From: CAVZYN01 sp963779515
GTDB lineage: Bacteria; Pseudomonadota; Alphaproteobacteria; Rhizobiales; Hyphomicrobiaceae
Assembly (NCBI GenBank): GCA_963779515.1
Contig: CAVZYN010000001.1
Span: 1 to 64,000 of the forward strand
Length of the DNA stretch: 64,000 bases
Reading direction: 5' to 3'
Positions 54,134 to 63,125 of the stretch are shown here, in pieces (the stretch's first letter is position 1; each line of letters starts with the position of its first letter). Made by a program: the position numbers and the translations under genes. A model generated the notes under the pieces. It saw nothing but the letters and a program-made list of their open reading frames with translations, was not told where the DNA came from and did no database searches.

Positions 54134-54850
54134 GTGGTCAAGAACATGAAGATTGCAAATGCGGACAGCGCCGAGCCCAAGGGGCCGGGACGCCCGCGCT
54201 GTCCCGTGACGCATCAAGCCATCTTGGATTCGGCTGTGACGCTGATCGGTCGCGAACCCTATGCCGCGATATCGATGGATCGTATTGCCGCCGTCGCGAA
54301 GGTCGGCAAGCAGACGCTCTATCGGTGGTGGCCTTCGAAGGCCGACTTGATGTTGGAAGCCTATGCCGGCCGCAGCCGGATTGCAGCGCCGCTGCCGGCG
54401 CCGACGGGAGATGCAGTCAGGGATCTCAGATTGCTGTTTCGCGGTTTCATGTCATTGCTGCGCGATCCATTGAACCAGCGCATGATTCGCGCGCTCGTCG
54501 CCGAAGCGCAGTTGGACGATACGTTCCGCGCGCGCTTTTTTGGCCATCTGGTGGAGCGCCGTCGCGCGGCAACCCGCGAGATTTTGCGGCACGGCATCGC
54601 GCACGGCGTCGTTCGTCCAGCGCTCGATTTGGAGATGGCGATCGATCTACTGTATGGCGCATCGTGGTACTGGCTGCTGTCGGGCAAGGCCGCGCACTTC
54701 ACGGATGCGGATGCCGATGACGCGGTCGATGCATTGGTGCCTTGGCTGAGCAATCCGGTCACTGTTCCCGCCGGCAATTCGCCGGTGGTGTCTAGTCCGG
54801 TCAGAACAACTGCGCCGCCGCGCTCGTCGGATCCTTGGTTCGAGCCGTGA
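54134..54850 (+). CDS. TetR-family transcriptional regulator
   Basis: 238 residues. HTH domain (about 25-75) with ILDSAVTLIGREPYAAISMDRIAAVAKVGKQTLYRWW. The C-terminal ligand domain has about seven helices and ends in a Pro/Ser-rich tail. Start is GTG 54134 or ATG 54146. No efflux or enzyme gene is next to it, so its target may be itself, the divergent small-protein genes or a distant locus. Confidence 0.88.
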   Translation: MVKNMKIANADSAEPKGPGRPRCPVTHQAILDSAVTLIGREPYAAISMDRIAAVAKVGKQTLYRWWPSKADLMLEAYAGRSRIAAPLPAPTGDAVRDLRLLFRGFMSLLRDPLNQRMIRALVAEAQLDDTFRARFFGHLVERRRAATREILRHGIAHGVVRPALDLEMAIDLLYGASWYWLLSGKAAHFTDADADDAVDALVPWLSNPVTVPAGNSPVVSSPVRTTAPPRSSDPWFEP

Positions 54851-54958
54851 TCGACCGCAGCCGCGCGCCCAATCGGCACGCGCGTTAGCGGAGCCTTAAC
54901 CAAACTGCGCTTTCATTGACATCGTGTTGTCGCGTTGCGTTTGTGAAAGGCGTACCCC

Positions 54959-55405
54959 ATGCGTTCGTTGCGTCGCGGCTCGTTGCCGCTGAGTTCCGCT
55001 GTGAAAACCGCACGCATTTGCGTGATCGGTTGCGCTGTCGTTGTCAGTGGCTGTGCCGCCAACAAGCAGCCGTCCTATGTCGCGGGTCCCTCGCCATACA
55101 TTGGCGTGCCCGCACCCATGCCGCCGCAGCGCGGCGCGCAAATGGCCGCGGCCGTCAAGGCCAAGGCCCGAGTCGAGATCGAAGACGACGGTCTGCCAGT
55201 GCAGTCGCCGCCGCCCGCGCGCATTCGCGAAGAGCCGGATGATCCGTCCGAGCCGTTCAGTCCGAACTATGGTGGCCCGCGTGTCCCGGCCCCGGCGACC
55301 GCGCCGGGCCCGCGCAAATCCTTGCAATCAGCACGCCTGTCGGACGGTCAGGCCGATGCGCTGATCCGGCGCGCCATCGCGGCGCACGAGATGCGCAATC
55401 AATAG
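54959..55405 (+). CDS. Putative lipoprotein
   Basis: 148 residues. An N-terminal basic segment, a hydrophobic core (ICVIGCAVVV) and a lipobox VSGCA (Cys about 32) point to a lipoprotein. The mature part is Pro-rich and ends in a short helical piece, SDGQADALIRRAIAAHEMRNQ. No domain recognised. AAAGG lies 8-9 bases before the ATG. It converges on ggt with 2 bp between stops. Confidence 0.7.
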   Translation: MRSLRRGSLPLSSAVKTARICVIGCAVVVSGCAANKQPSYVAGPSPYIGVPAPMPPQRGAQMAAAVKAKARVEIEDDGLPVQSPPPARIREEPDDPSEPFSPNYGGPRVPAPATAPGPRKSLQSARLSDGQADALIRRAIAAHEMRNQ

Positions 55406-55407
55406 CG

Positions 55408-57030
55408 CTAGATCCCAACGGCAGCGCCGTCGCTGCGGGGATCGGCGCCGCCCATGCGCATGCCGTTATCGGGGTCGATGACGATGCCGTGCGCGTGGCC
55501 GGCAAGTTCGTTCCAGTTGCCCCAGCGGTTGAGTGTGTGGCCGCGCCGCTCGAGCTCGGCGAGCGTCGCGTGCGGGAACCGCGCCTCGGCGTGCAGCGTG
55601 TCGCGGGCTTGCCCGAGCGCGAAGCGGCCCGAGAGAAAGCGCGGCATCTCCAGCACGTCCTGGATATCGAGGCCGTAATCGATGAGGCCGACATAGGCCT
55701 GCAGCTGGATCTGCGGCTGGCCGTCGGCGCCCATGCATCCCAACACTGACCAGAGTTTGCCATCGCGCTTGGCGATCGAGGCGATCAGCGTGTGCAGCGG
55801 AATCTTGCCGGGCTCGAGCCGGTTTGAATGCGCGGGATCGAGCGAGAAGTAGGCGCTGCGGTTCTGCAGGACGATTCCCGTTTCGCCTGCGACCACACAG
55901 GAGCCGAAGCTACCATAGAGGCTCTGGATCAGCGATGCGGCATTGCCCGCAGCGTCGACAACGGCGATGTAGACCGTATCACCCGCAAGGCTGCCGTACG
56001 ATGGCACCTGATCCCAGGCGAGCGCGCGGTCCGTGTTGATGAGTTTGCGGCGTTCGGCGGCATAGGCCTCGGACAGCAACATTTCCGTCGGCACCTTGGC
56101 GAAGGCAGGATCGGCGAGCCAGCGATCGCGATCATGATAGGCGATCTGCTTTGCCTGCACCAGGAGATGCAAGTGATCAGGCCCAAGGAAGTCGCGTTTG
56201 TGCAATTCATAAGGCGCGACGAGGTTCAACATCTCCAGCACCGCGAAACCTTGCGTTGGCGGCGGCGTGTTGAAGATTGTCACGTCGCGATAGGTGCCAA
56301 CGAGCGGCTCGCCCCAGGTTGCCGTCTGCGCCTTGAAGTCGTCCGTCGTGAAGAAGCCGCCATGCTCTTGTGCGAACGCCGCCATGGCGCGCGCCGTGTC
56401 GCCCTCGTAGAAGCCCGACCATCCGGCCTCGGCAAACGCCAAAAGCGTGCGGGCGAGATTCGTGTTGGTGAGTTTGGCGCCAGCACGGGGGACTGTGCCG
56501 CCGGGCATGAAGATGGCGGTGGCGTGGCGATGCGGCGCGAGGTCGTCTTGGGTCGCGGCAATCCAAGAGGCGAGCCGCGCCGTCACTGGAAAGCCGTCGC
56601 GCGCATAACCAATGGCGCTCTCGAGATTGCGTCGCATCGGCAGGCGGCCATAAGCTTTGTGCGCCTCGGACCAGCTCGCGAGCGCGCCGGGCACGGTGAG
56701 TGTCGCGGGCAGGATGCCGCGAAATGGAATCTCCTTGAGGCCCTTGGCCGCGAACGCCGCGCGCGTACCGCTGCGCGCCGCCTTGCCGCCGCCGTTTAGG
56801 AACCGGACTTTCCCAGTCGTGCCCTCGTGGATCAGCCAAAAGGCATCGCCGCCGATGCCGGTCATATGCGGATAAACGACGGCCAGCACAGCGCTGGTTG
56901 CAAGCGCCGCATCGACGGCCGATCCGCCGGCGCGCAGCACGTCGGCGCCAGCGGCCGACGCGAGCGCATGCGGCGACGTCACCATGCCCTTGGGCCCCAA
57001 TGTTGCCGGGCGGCCAGTGCGAATGTCCAT
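55408..57030 (-). CDS. ggt: Gamma-glutamyltransferase family protein
   Basis: N-terminal nucleophile hydrolase of 540 residues. Seen: MVTSPHALASAAGADVLRAGGSAVDAALA-like N-terminus, TGIGGDAFWLIHEG (about 57), the processing/nucleophile region GDTVYIAVVDAAGN (Thr about 352) and SLYGSFGS...GIVLQNR. The family cleaves glutathione or gamma-glutamyl amides after self-processing. No clear signal peptide is visible, unlike periplasmic Ggt, so it may be one of the cytoplasmic Ywrd-type relatives. Confidence 0.88.
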   Translation of the reverse strand: MDIRTGRPATLGPKGMVTSPHALASAAGADVLRAGGSAVDAALATSAVLAVVYPHMTGIGGDAFWLIHEGTTGKVRFLNGGGKAARSGTRAAFAAKGLKEIPFRGILPATLTVPGALASWSEAHKAYGRLPMRRNLESAIGYARDGFPVTARLASWIAATQDDLAPHRHATAIFMPGGTVPRAGAKLTNTNLARTLLAFAEAGWSGFYEGDTARAMAAFAQEHGGFFTTDDFKAQTATWGEPLVGTYRDVTIFNTPPPTQGFAVLEMLNLVAPYELHKRDFLGPDHLHLLVQAKQIAYHDRDRWLADPAFAKVPTEMLLSEAYAAERRKLINTDRALAWDQVPSYGSLAGDTVYIAVVDAAGNAASLIQSLYGSFGSCVVAGETGIVLQNRSAYFSLDPAHSNRLEPGKIPLHTLIASIAKRDGKLWSVLGCMGADGQPQIQLQAYVGLIDYGLDIQDVLEMPRFLSGRFALGQARDTLHAEARFPHATLAELERRGHTLNRWGNWNELAGHAHGIVIDPDNGMRMGGADPRSDGAAVGI

Positions 57031-57282
57031 TAACTTGTCCTAGCTGGGGCGCACGCGATCAGCCGCGTTTGGGCGAGCGAGAGGCGTCTGTCAACGTCCT
57101 GTCTGCACGTCTGCTCTGCAACAGAAAATTGTCCGAGAGCGGTCTGGAAGCGCGGCACCGGTATCCCCATTTCTACCGAACGGTTGCGGGCTGAACTTGG
57201 CAAGGCAACTCTGGTGTATGGCCAGGCGACGTCGCGGCCGAAATCTGCTAATGTGGCCAAAAGAGCCTTCAAGGAGCCGACC

Positions 57283-58131
57283 ATGGCCAATTCCAAGTCC
57301 GCCGTTCGCCGGGCCGATCCCGTATCCGAGATTGCATCGCACGACCCGATCTGGGCCGCCGTGCGCGCCGAAGCCGAAGCCGCAACCGCCGCCGAACCGG
57401 CGCTGGGCGGGTTCCTCTATGCGACTGTGCTGTCTCACAAGCGGCTCGAGGACGCTGTCTGCCATCGACTGGCGCAACGCCTCAATCACTCTGACGTCGA
57501 CGCCACGCTGATCAATCAGACGTTTTCGGACGTGCTGGCGCAAACGCCGGACCTCTGCGAGATTTTCCGCGCCGATCTGCAGGCCGTGTTCGATCGCGAT
57601 CCGGCATGCACGCGCTATATCGAGCCCCTGCTTTATTTCAAGGGCTTCCACGCGCTGGTCACGCATCGCTTCGCCCATGAGTTGTGGAAGGCGGGCCGCA
57701 AGGATTTCGCGCTCTACCTGCAGAGCCAGTCGTCGCGTATTTTTGCCGTCGATATCAATCCCGCGACCCGCATCGGCCGTGGCCTGATGCTCGATCATGG
57801 CACTGGAATCGTGATCGGCGAGACTGCCGTGATCGGTGACAACGTCTCGATTCTTCAGGACGTGACGCTCGGCGGCAACGGCAAGGAAACCGGCGACCGG
57901 CATCCGAAGATCGGCGACAACGTGTTGCTGGCGGCGGGCGCCAAGGTGCTCGGCAACATTCGCGTCGGCGACTGCTCGAAAGTGGCGGCCGGCTCGGTCG
58001 TGCTGCAAGACGTGCCAAACAACAAGACGGTCGCCGGAGTCCCCGCCAAGATTGTCGGCGACAGTGGCTGCCCCGAGCCCGCCCGGTCCATGGACCATCG
58101 GCTCAGCCCCGGTGACTGCGGTTGCGGGTGA
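57283..58131 (+). CDS. cysE: Serine O-acetyltransferase
   Basis: Acetylates serine for cysteine synthesis; 282 residues. An N-terminal helical domain (about 20-150) precedes the left-handed beta-helix. Seen: HRFAHELWKAGRKDFALYLQS, DINPATRIGRGLMLDHGTGIVIGETA (catalytic His about 170) and TLGGNGKETGDRHPKIGD. AAGGAG lies 6 bases before the ATG. The C-terminal tail ends GDCGCG, Cys-rich and unusual. It begins about 250 bp from the divergent ggt. Confidence 0.94.
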   Translation: MANSKSAVRRADPVSEIASHDPIWAAVRAEAEAATAAEPALGGFLYATVLSHKRLEDAVCHRLAQRLNHSDVDATLINQTFSDVLAQTPDLCEIFRADLQAVFDRDPACTRYIEPLLYFKGFHALVTHRFAHELWKAGRKDFALYLQSQSSRIFAVDINPATRIGRGLMLDHGTGIVIGETAVIGDNVSILQDVTLGGNGKETGDRHPKIGDNVLLAAGAKVLGNIRVGDCSKVAAGSVVLQDVPNNKTVAGVPAKIVGDSGCPEPARSMDHRLSPGDCGCG

Positions 58132-58206
58132 TTGCGGTTGCGGGATGTAAGGCTCTGGCGTAGGTCTTGCGGGCTTTGAAAGGTCGAGAGGATCGAGGCC
58201 CGCACC

Positions 58207-58617
58207 ATGAGCCCCAGTGAAGTCAAGAAACTGCAGGCATACCTGCATAAGACGCTCGGCAATCGCACATTGATCGTGCGCGCCAACCCCAAGAATCCGA
58301 AGAAGGGCGAGGTCTTGATGGGCGAGCGCCCGTTCGCGACCATCGACGTCGACACCGAAGACGGCGATACGTCCTATCAAGTCGAATGGAAGATCAAGGA
58401 AAAGCCGCAACCGCTCTCGGCGCAGGAGCTGGTGCGGATTCAAACGTTTCTGCGCGAAACGCTTGGCGCCAAGACGCTGTCGGTGCGCGCGCGCGGCCGC
58501 ATCAAGGACAGCGCCGAAGTTTTCATCGGTGAAGAGTCGGTCGCCCTCGTCAACGTCGACGGCGACGGCTACCAGGTGCAAATGGCGATTCTCGATATCG
58601 ATCTCGACGGCGTCTGA
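58207..58617 (+). CDS. DUF3126 protein with two tandem copies of the domain
   Basis: 136 residues. The first copy (about 1-65) reads MSPSEVKKLQAYLHKTLGNRTLIVR with GEVLMGERPFATIDVDTEDGDTSYQVEWKI. The second (about 70-136) reads LSAQELVRIQTFLRETLGAKTLSVR with AEVFIGEESVALVNVDGDGYQVQMAILDIDL. The usual DUF3126 protein is about 70 residues and resembles the second copy, so this looks like an internal duplication. Function of the family is unknown. Confidence 0.82.
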   Translation: MSPSEVKKLQAYLHKTLGNRTLIVRANPKNPKKGEVLMGERPFATIDVDTEDGDTSYQVEWKIKEKPQPLSAQELVRIQTFLRETLGAKTLSVRARGRIKDSAEVFIGEESVALVNVDGDGYQVQMAILDIDLDGV

Positions 58618-58730
58618 CGCGCGCGGGGTTGGTGGGGCGGCCGCGCGCAGGCGAACAACGCGCGTGGGGTTGCCATCATGCGAAGCATGCCTCCGGCATG
58701 ACGCGGCCGCGCGCAAGTAAAGGAATTCTC

Positions 58731-59261
58731 ATGGCGCTGTATGAGCTCGACGGCAAACGCGTGACAACGCCCGCCAACGGCCGTTTCTGGGTCGCCGACA
58801 ACGCGACGGTGATCGGCAACGTCACGCTCGAGGAGGACGCGAGCGTTTGGTTCGGCGCCGTCGTCCGCGGCGACAACGAACCGATCGTGATCGGCGCGCG
58901 CACGAATATCCAAGACGGCACGGTGCTGCACACCGACCCTGGCTTCCCGATGACGATCGGCGCCGATTGCACGATCGGGCACATGGTCATGTTGCACGGC
59001 TGCACGATTGGCGCGGGCGCACTGATCGGCATCGGTGCGGTGGTTTTGAATGGCGCCAAGATCGGGGAAGGCGCGTTGATTGGAGCGGGTGCCCTGATCC
59101 CCGAGGGCAAGGAGATCCCGCCGCGGTCGCTGGTTGTTGGTTCGCCCGGCAAAGTCATCCGCGAATTGACTGCGGAAAACGTGGAGCGCGTGAAGCGCGG
59201 CGCCGCGCACTACGTCAACAACTGGCAGCGGTTCGCGGCGGGGTTGACGCGGCAAGGGTGA
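58731..59261 (+). CDS. Gamma-type carbonic anhydrase family protein
   Basis: 176 residues of left-handed beta-helix (hexapeptide repeats VWFGAVVRGDNEPIVIG and on). Three candidate Zn/Fe His are seen: LHTDPG (about 64), GHMVMLHG (about 82 and 87). AAAGGA lies 6-7 bases before the ATG. The family includes carbonic anhydrases and many close relatives without proven activity. It is co-directional with the DUF3126 gene. Confidence 0.88.
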   Translation: MALYELDGKRVTTPANGRFWVADNATVIGNVTLEEDASVWFGAVVRGDNEPIVIGARTNIQDGTVLHTDPGFPMTIGADCTIGHMVMLHGCTIGAGALIGIGAVVLNGAKIGEGALIGAGALIPEGKEIPPRSLVVGSPGKVIRELTAENVERVKRGAAHYVNNWQRFAAGLTRQG

Positions 59262-59855
59262 GGCCGTCAACCCGGGTAAGTACCTAGTCGCGCGGTTGTG
59301 GGTGGGCTGGCATGGTGGCGGTGTTCTGCCCGGCCCCGGGACGTTTCAGCTGAACGATCTGAGATGGGGCGGAACCGGTTGTCGCCTTCGAGATGCACCT
59401 CGCCGCATTGGCCGCGCATCGAGCACGCGCGTTCGCGTGGAGGCGATGAAACGACATTCCAGGCTATCACGTGGTGGTGACATGCGTGATGGGAGACCTT
59501 TGTCTGTTGCCCGGGTTCGCGAGGATCATGTTCGCAAAGATCATGTTCGCAAGGATCCGGGAGTCGTGCTGCGCTCACCCAGTGCATGTCCGCGGTACCA
59601 GTCCTTTGGCTGGACCGAACGGGCGGAGCCAGCATTCAACAGACGCTGAGCGCTTTCCCCTGGATCGTGGATGAAGACCGGCGCGGGCGCTGTTGACGCG
59701 CTCACAAAAAAAATAGATGGGTCCGGTTCGCCGGGCCTGCGTGAAGACAGTGCCCGCGCTCCCGGCGATTATTTTTGTGCGCCGCATCCGGCTCCGCTTC
59801 GCGGCGCAGGCGGGAGCGGTGTTGGCGCGTGGCAGTGCGCGTGCCTCCCAGAAAA
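59262..59855. other. Intergenic region with 15-bp tandem repeat
   Basis: About 590 bp with no credible gene; open frames here lack ribosome sites and family resemblance. It holds a threefold 15-bp repeat (59515-59559) and ends at a strong terminator. I do not recognise a known RNA in it; RNase P and SRP RNA signatures were looked for and not found. Confidence 0.55.
59515..59559. repeat. 15-bp tandem repeat, three copies
   Basis: GTTCGCGAGGATCAT, GTTCGCAAAGATCAT and GTTCGCAAGGATCCG lie head to tail. The period of 15 is a multiple of three, so a plus-strand frame would encode V-R-[EK]-D-H units, but no gene context supports translation. Confidence 0.8.
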
Positions 59856-59856
59856 G

Positions 59857-59891
59857 CAAAAAAATCGCCGGACTGGCGGGCCAGTCCGGCG
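59857..59891 (-). terminator. Intrinsic terminator of the C93 peptidase gene
   Basis: Perfect 11-bp stem CGCCGGACTGG / CCAGTCCGGCG (59866-59876, 59881-59891), loop CGGG. The minus-strand transcript then runs into ATTTTTTT. It lies about 80 bp after the peptidase stop. Confidence 0.9.
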
Positions 59892-59972
59892 CTTAAGTGC
59901 AGATCCGGGTTCGGGTCGGGGATGGCAGGGTAAGTGAACCGGGATCTGATCTCGGATTGGCGCAGCGATCGG

Positions 59973-60638
59973 CTATCGCGCGGGTTTCGTTCGCACGCCT
60001 CCCAGCAATGGCGCATCCGCGCTGTCCTTCACCTCGAGCGACAGCCAGACCTTGGGATCGATGTAGGATTGACGCATCAGGAACGTGTAACCGGTCTTGT
60101 TCCACGGCTTGATGTCGTCGTGTTTGTTGTCGAGCACGACGTCGCCATGGCTCATGCGCGCCGTCAGAACCGCGTGACCATCGCCGCGCTCGTCGTAGAC
60201 GACAGTGATCAGCAGCGCGCCGATCGGCCAGCCGGCCTTGATCAGGCGTTGGCGTTTCAGGAGCGCGTAGTCCTCGCAATCGCCGCGCGTCTTTGGGATC
60301 GCCCAGAACTCCGTCTGACCATAGACATCGAGATCTGTGGCGGCCTCGATCTGGCGGTTGATCTGGCGATTGACGGCGTCGAGCTCGGCGAGCCGGTCGG
60401 CCGTTGCCTCAAAGCGCGAATTCTGCAGTTTGCCTGGCAGGCATTCGGCTTCGTTGCTGGCGCAAAAGCGCACGAATCCATGCGGCGGGCGGGTTTCGCC
60501 GTAGACGCGCATGAACGGCGGCGCGCGATCGTCGGCGCGCGGCATCGCCGCTGCCTCCACCGCCACTGACGGCGCGTTCAGACCTGACGCGACCACGAGC
60601 ACACACGCCCCCAAAACTCGACTGACCCACAAACGCAC
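59973..60638 (-). CDS. Transglutaminase-like cysteine peptidase (C93/BTLCP family)
   Basis: 221 residues from GTG 60638, which has GAGG 6-7 bases upstream and directly precedes a signal peptide (VRLWVSRVLGACVLVVASG); a longer frame to 60698 exists. The triad is visible: Cys in TRGDCEDYALLKR (about 135), His in GDGHAVLTA (about 163), Asp in VVLDNKHDD (about 180). Members include LapG, a periplasmic protease that cuts adhesins under c-di-GMP control. A PilZ gene lies just upstream on the same strand. Confidence 0.88.
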   Translation of the reverse strand: MRLWVSRVLGACVLVVASGLNAPSVAVEAAAMPRADDRAPPFMRVYGETRPPHGFVRFCASNEAECLPGKLQNSRFEATADRLAELDAVNRQINRQIEAATDLDVYGQTEFWAIPKTRGDCEDYALLKRQRLIKAGWPIGALLITVVYDERGDGHAVLTARMSHGDVVLDNKHDDIKPWNKTGYTFLMRQSYIDPKVWLSLEVKDSADAPLLGGVRTKPAR

Positions 60639-60779
60639 CTGCCACCTCGCTACATGATACACGACATCATCTTCGGGCTGATGAAAGCCCACACTCAAAC
60701 TTGATGCTCATTCGCCTTGGAATTCGCGAAAATTGTTCCGATCCGCCCATGTCCGCCACACCGTGTCGCCACGCGCGCT

Positions 60780-61415
60780 TTATGTGTCGGTGTCGTCCAC
60801 TTTCCTGGTCATTTCCGGCGTCTCCGCCGTAAACTCGAGACTGATGCCGTGCTCGTGGTGGCGCACGACACGCGCGCCGGTCTTGCCGAGCAGCACAGCG
60901 TGGCCAATGGGTGGGCGCGCGGTGACGTTGATCGAGGCACCGGACAGCGAAATGTTAAGAATTTTGCAAGGAACAACGATGCCGGCGTCGAGCTGCAGCG
61001 TCGACTCGCCTGGATGCGGGATGACGCGATCGTGGCGGCGATCCTCGATGTCGCCGACTTCGCCGCGATTGAGCATCCACGTCAGCTGGGCGACGAGCTT
61101 CTCGCGCTTGTGCTGGGTCGCGTTGAACGTCATGGCAAAACCGCCCTCGAACACGCGGCAGACGACGCCTTCGAGGCCACCGAGCTGATCGAAGTAGGCG
61201 ATGATCTTTTCGCCGACGGGCAGGTCGACGGGCGCCATAATGGCGGCGCCGCCAGCGGAAATGTCCTGCAGGCGGCACGGAAATTCACGGCGGTCGCCGG
61301 TCATGAAGCGGCCGAGCATGGTCAGCGCGATGCGCTTGTGGCGGCGGCGATCGGCGGCGATGCGGCTGATGGTGCCTTCGGGCCGGCGGGCGAACTCGGG
61401 CTGCATGTGGTTCAT
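60780..61415 (-). CDS. Double PilZ-domain protein
   Basis: 211 residues with two PilZ modules. The first (about 20-110) has RRRHKR followed by DISAGGAAI (RxxxR and D/NxSxxG, the c-di-GMP site). The second (about 120-205) has EDRRHDRV and LNISLSGASI. GAGG lies 4 bases before the ATG. Both sites keep the core residues, so both may bind c-di-GMP. It is downstream of the PAS_5 gene and upstream of the C93 peptidase on one strand. Confidence 0.87.
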   Translation of the reverse strand: MNHMQPEFARRPEGTISRIAADRRRHKRIALTMLGRFMTGDRREFPCRLQDISAGGAAIMAPVDLPVGEKIIAYFDQLGGLEGVVCRVFEGGFAMTFNATQHKREKLVAQLTWMLNRGEVGDIEDRRHDRVIPHPGESTLQLDAGIVVPCKILNISLSGASINVTARPPIGHAVLLGKTGARVVRHHEHGISLEFTAETPEMTRKVDDTDT

Positions 61416-61628
61416 GACACCTCGGCAACGGGTCGGGACGCGCAACGCACCCAGATCCAGCCTCGGCGTGCGCAGCCAAACGCCGCGCCGCCGGATGAGC
61501 AGCCTGGTACGATGGTGCAATTATGAGCTGCCGGATTTAAGGAAGTTCTAATGAGCGGTAACGGCTCGTACCGTGGCGGTACAAAAGTTCCGGCGCTGGC
61601 GCTTGCGGTGCGCCCTGGCCGAATGCCG

Positions 61629-62276
61629 TCAGGACTTGACTGGCGGGATTGGACCCGCATTTGCGCGGCCGCCGTCGAGGACGCGGAAGCGGCGGCGCTC
61701 GGAGTGGACATAGCGAGCGCCTTCGAGCGCCTTGGCGAAGACCGAGGTCTCGCGATGCTTTTCCGCGACCGCATGCGGCCGTCCATCGGGCCAGATCAAT
61801 TCGTGATGTTGGAGGCGGCGCGCCACAAGGGGCTCATAACCGAGCCAAGACGGCGCGCTGGTGGCGGACATGGCGCCGAGCACGCGAGTGACGGTTTGTC
61901 CGGCATGCGCCAATGGCATCATGACGCACTCAAAGCCGATGGTCTTGCCAGCGGGGCTGAGCGCGTCGAAATCAAAAGTCAGAACCGCGCCCTGCGTACA
62001 CATGGTATTGAGCATCGGCAGCAGTGCGTCACTGTCGGCGGCGTCCCAACCGTCGAAGAAGCCGCGGCTGCGGAATTCGGTACCGAAGATCTCGCAGATC
62101 CGGGTGCCGGCCAGGCGATAGCGGAAGCTTTCCGATTGAACCCGCTCGAGAATGAAGGTTTCCGACAGAATCCCTGTAATACGCGATGGTTCGATCTCGA
62201 ACCGGCGCGGCGCCAGACGGCCGGCCCGTAGCTCGTTCCAGTAGTCGAACAGGATCTGATTAGTACGCTGCTTCAT
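61629..62276 (-). CDS. PAS_5 domain protein
   Basis: 215 residues. The N-terminal two-thirds match the alphaproteobacterial PAS_5 domain: LFDYWNELRAGRLAPRRFEIEP, ILERVQSESFRYRLAGTRICEIFG and VMMPLAHAGQTVTRVLGA. AGGA lies 6 bases before the ATG. No output domain follows. It probably senses a ligand or modifies a partner; a link with the PilZ gene 213 bp downstream is an inference. Confidence 0.82.
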   Translation of the reverse strand: MKQRTNQILFDYWNELRAGRLAPRRFEIEPSRITGILSETFILERVQSESFRYRLAGTRICEIFGTEFRSRGFFDGWDAADSDALLPMLNTMCTQGAVLTFDFDALSPAGKTIGFECVMMPLAHAGQTVTRVLGAMSATSAPSWLGYEPLVARRLQHHELIWPDGRPHAVAEKHRETSVFAKALEGARYVHSERRRFRVLDGGRANAGPIPPVKS

Positions 62277-62453
62277 TCGCGGTCCTGGCCGAACCACGAT
62301 ACTGTGGTGCGGCGGTTCTTAGGTAAGCGGCCGCTATTCCGCCGTTCCGGACTGGAACGGTGAATGGCCCTGTTGAACTGACAACATCCATGGGAGCAGC
62401 TTTCGTGCCAGCATCCCGTCCGTCGAGGCAATCGGGCAATCACCGGAGACACA

Positions 62454-63107
62454 ATGACGTCAGGGCCGATTATTGGACCGCCAAAATGGGTCGTGCTGGC
62501 GCTGACCGCGGCGCTTGCGCTCATTCACGGCGCCCAGTGGTTGCAGCCGCCGCGCGTGGCCAACTGGTGGTTCGAGGCGCTTGCGGTGGTGCCTGGACGG
62601 TTATGGGACACTGGTCTTGGCCTGGCGGGCGGCGAGATTGTGCGGGCCACATCGCTCCTGACGCACATGTTCGTCCACGCGGATGCGACGCATCTGTTGA
62701 TGAATGCCATGGCGCTGATTTCATTCGCCCCGGAGGTCGCACTGCGTCTTGGCGTCGTACGTTTCCTGGCGTTCTTTGTGGTGACGGGGATCTGCGGCGC
62801 CGCGCTCTACATCGCACTCAATGCGGATAGTTTTGCGCCGATGATCGGGGCGTCCGGCGCCATCTCGGGGCTGCTCGGCGGGCTCTTGCGCATCCCTGGG
62901 CGCGGCATGCGCATGCCGCTCCAGGACGCGATCCGCAGCAAGCACGTGCTGACGTCGATCGCAATGTTCTTGGTCATCGATGCCGTGATCGTCAACAGCG
63001 GCGCGATGGGGCAGGGGGGCATCGCCTGGGAAGCGCATCTCGGCGGCTTGATCAGCGGTTTTCTGCTGTTCGATATCTTTGATCCGTTACCGCGTCGTCG
63101 TCAGTAG
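62454..63107 (+). CDS. Rhomboid-family intramembrane serine protease
   Basis: 217 residues with about six membrane helices. Seen: LLTHMFVHADATHLLMNAMAL (WR-like region and first helix, about 68-88), catalytic Ser in GASGAISG (about 135) and catalytic His in WEAHLGGLISG (about 197). GGAG lies 5 bases before the ATG. Substrate unknown. The last five codons and the stop are duplicated just downstream as an 18-bp tandem repeat. Confidence 0.9.
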   Translation: MTSGPIIGPPKWVVLALTAALALIHGAQWLQPPRVANWWFEALAVVPGRLWDTGLGLAGGEIVRATSLLTHMFVHADATHLLMNAMALISFAPEVALRLGVVRFLAFFVVTGICGAALYIALNADSFAPMIGASGAISGLLGGLLRIPGRGMRMPLQDAIRSKHVLTSIAMFLVIDAVIVNSGAMGQGGIAWEAHLGGLISGFLLFDIFDPLPRRRQ

Positions 63108-63125
63108 CCGCGTCGTCGTCAATAG
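63090..63125. repeat. 18-bp tandem duplication at the rhomboid/SDR convergence
   Basis: CCGCGTCGTCGTCAGTAG (63090-63107) is followed by CCGCGTCGTCGTCAATAG (63108-63125), one mismatch. The first copy holds the rhomboid stop; the second covers the last codons and stop of the minus-strand SDR. Confidence 0.85.

Noticed and set aside
53920..54720. 266-residue plus-strand frame
   Set aside because: Overlaps the TetR gene in another frame and lacks motifs.
57091..58716. 541-residue minus-strand frame opposite cysE and DUF3126
   Set aside because: Antisense of two recognisable genes with good ribosome sites; composition is Arg/Ala-rich without domains.
59296..59649. 117-residue plus-strand frame with V-R-K-D-H repeats
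   Set aside because: The repeat is phased but the rest of the frame looks random, and there is no ribosome site or homologue that I recognise.
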